Source of the DNA: Micromonospora cathayae
GTDB lineage: Bacteria; Actinomycetota; Actinomycetes; Mycobacteriales; Micromonosporaceae
Reading direction: 5' to 3'
DNA: 64,000 nt
Assembly (NCBI RefSeq): GCF_028993575.1
Contig: NZ_CP118615.1
Coordinates: 2,232,001-2,296,000 of the forward strand
A program made the position numbers and the translations under genes. The notes under the pieces were generated by a model. The model did no database searches. It had not been told where the DNA came from and saw nothing but the letters and a program-made list of their open reading frames with translations. Shown here piece by piece: positions 63,855 through 64,000 of this stretch; the stretch's first letter is position 1, and each line of letters begins with the position of its first letter.

Positions 63855-64000
63855 TCACCCCCCGCCGGACGCCGACGACGTGAACTGGGCGTGGTGCAGG
63901 CGGTGGTACGCACCACCGGCGGCCAGGAGCTGCTCGTGGGTGCCCTGCTCCACGATCCGGCCGTCCTCCATCATCAGGATCAGGTCGGCGTCCCGGATGG
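63855..64000 (-). CDS. ABC transporter ATPase (3' end only)
   Basis: The last 48 codons of a minus-strand gene that continues past the right edge. The encoded [20 protein letters not shown] followed by [19 protein letters not shown] is the C-terminal end (H-loop distal part) of a fused or multidrug-type ABC exporter ATPase. It ends in SSASGGG at the TGA 63857-63855. Confidence 0.85.
   Translation of the reverse strand, partial: IRDADLILMMEDGRIVEQGTHEQLLAAGGAYHRLHHAQFTSSASGGG

Overview
The window reads as chromosomal DNA of a high-GC actinomycete, most likely Micromonosporaceae (Micromonospora-like). The evidence is very strong G/C bias at third codon positions, a complete conservon (cvnABCD), a SARP regulator, DUF2690, DUF4272, GPP34 and SCO6745-type proteins, LpdA-type quinone reductase, and frequent apparently leaderless genes. 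I see no rRNA, tRNA, intact insertion sequence, prophage or CRISPR array.

Layout. 0-3 kb: end of a maltose-type ABC importer (malF tail, malG) and a GH13 alpha-glucan hydrolase. 3-6.3 kb: DUF305 protein, a secreted LVIVD-repeat protein and a small membrane protein. 6.5-23.5 kb: a nucleoside uptake and salvage locus (BMP lipoprotein, double ATPase, two permeases, cytidine deaminase, thymidine phosphorylase, adenosine deaminase, uridine kinase). It is split between 12.3 and 17.9 kb by an accessory block on the opposite strand holding a DUF2690 exoprotein, a DUF1906/peptidoglycan-binding protein, a three-helix membrane protein, an M15-like Tat protein and a SARP regulator. 23.6-28.5 kb: conservon. 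28.6-33.6 kb, opposite strand: a receptor-type binding lipoprotein, a large protein with an IS110-transposase-like N-terminus whose C-terminal tail matches that of the conservon kinase, and an acidic protein. 33.7-40.4 kb: PadR regulator and the cydABDC cytochrome bd operon. 40.5-42 kb: BlaR/BlaI pair. 42.1-43.3 kb: toxin-antitoxin pair. 43.3-49.8 kb: deoC with a full and a half aldehyde dehydrogenase, upp, GPP34 and a phosphopentomutase-like enzyme. 49.9-63.3 kb: Ser/Thr kinase, acyl-CoA mutase, M20 amidohydrolase, DUF4349 lipoprotein, MBL hydrolase, hypothetical proteins, LpdA, NmrA-like reductase and DedA. The right edge cuts an ABC transporter.

How the genes work together. The two nucleoside loci give a nearly complete route: uptake, deamination, phosphorolysis (deoA), pentose-phosphate isomerisation (mutase), aldol cleavage (deoC) and acetaldehyde oxidation (ALDH), plus base salvage (upp, udk). 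The BlaI promoter and the cydA upstream region share the same operator architecture, CTAC(S)-N3-(S)GTAG, so the BlaI-type repressor may control both its own operon and cytochrome bd. The items I consider most novel are the conservon tail shared with a degenerate transposase-like protein, and the wall-hydrolase-like block inserted in the nucleoside operon.
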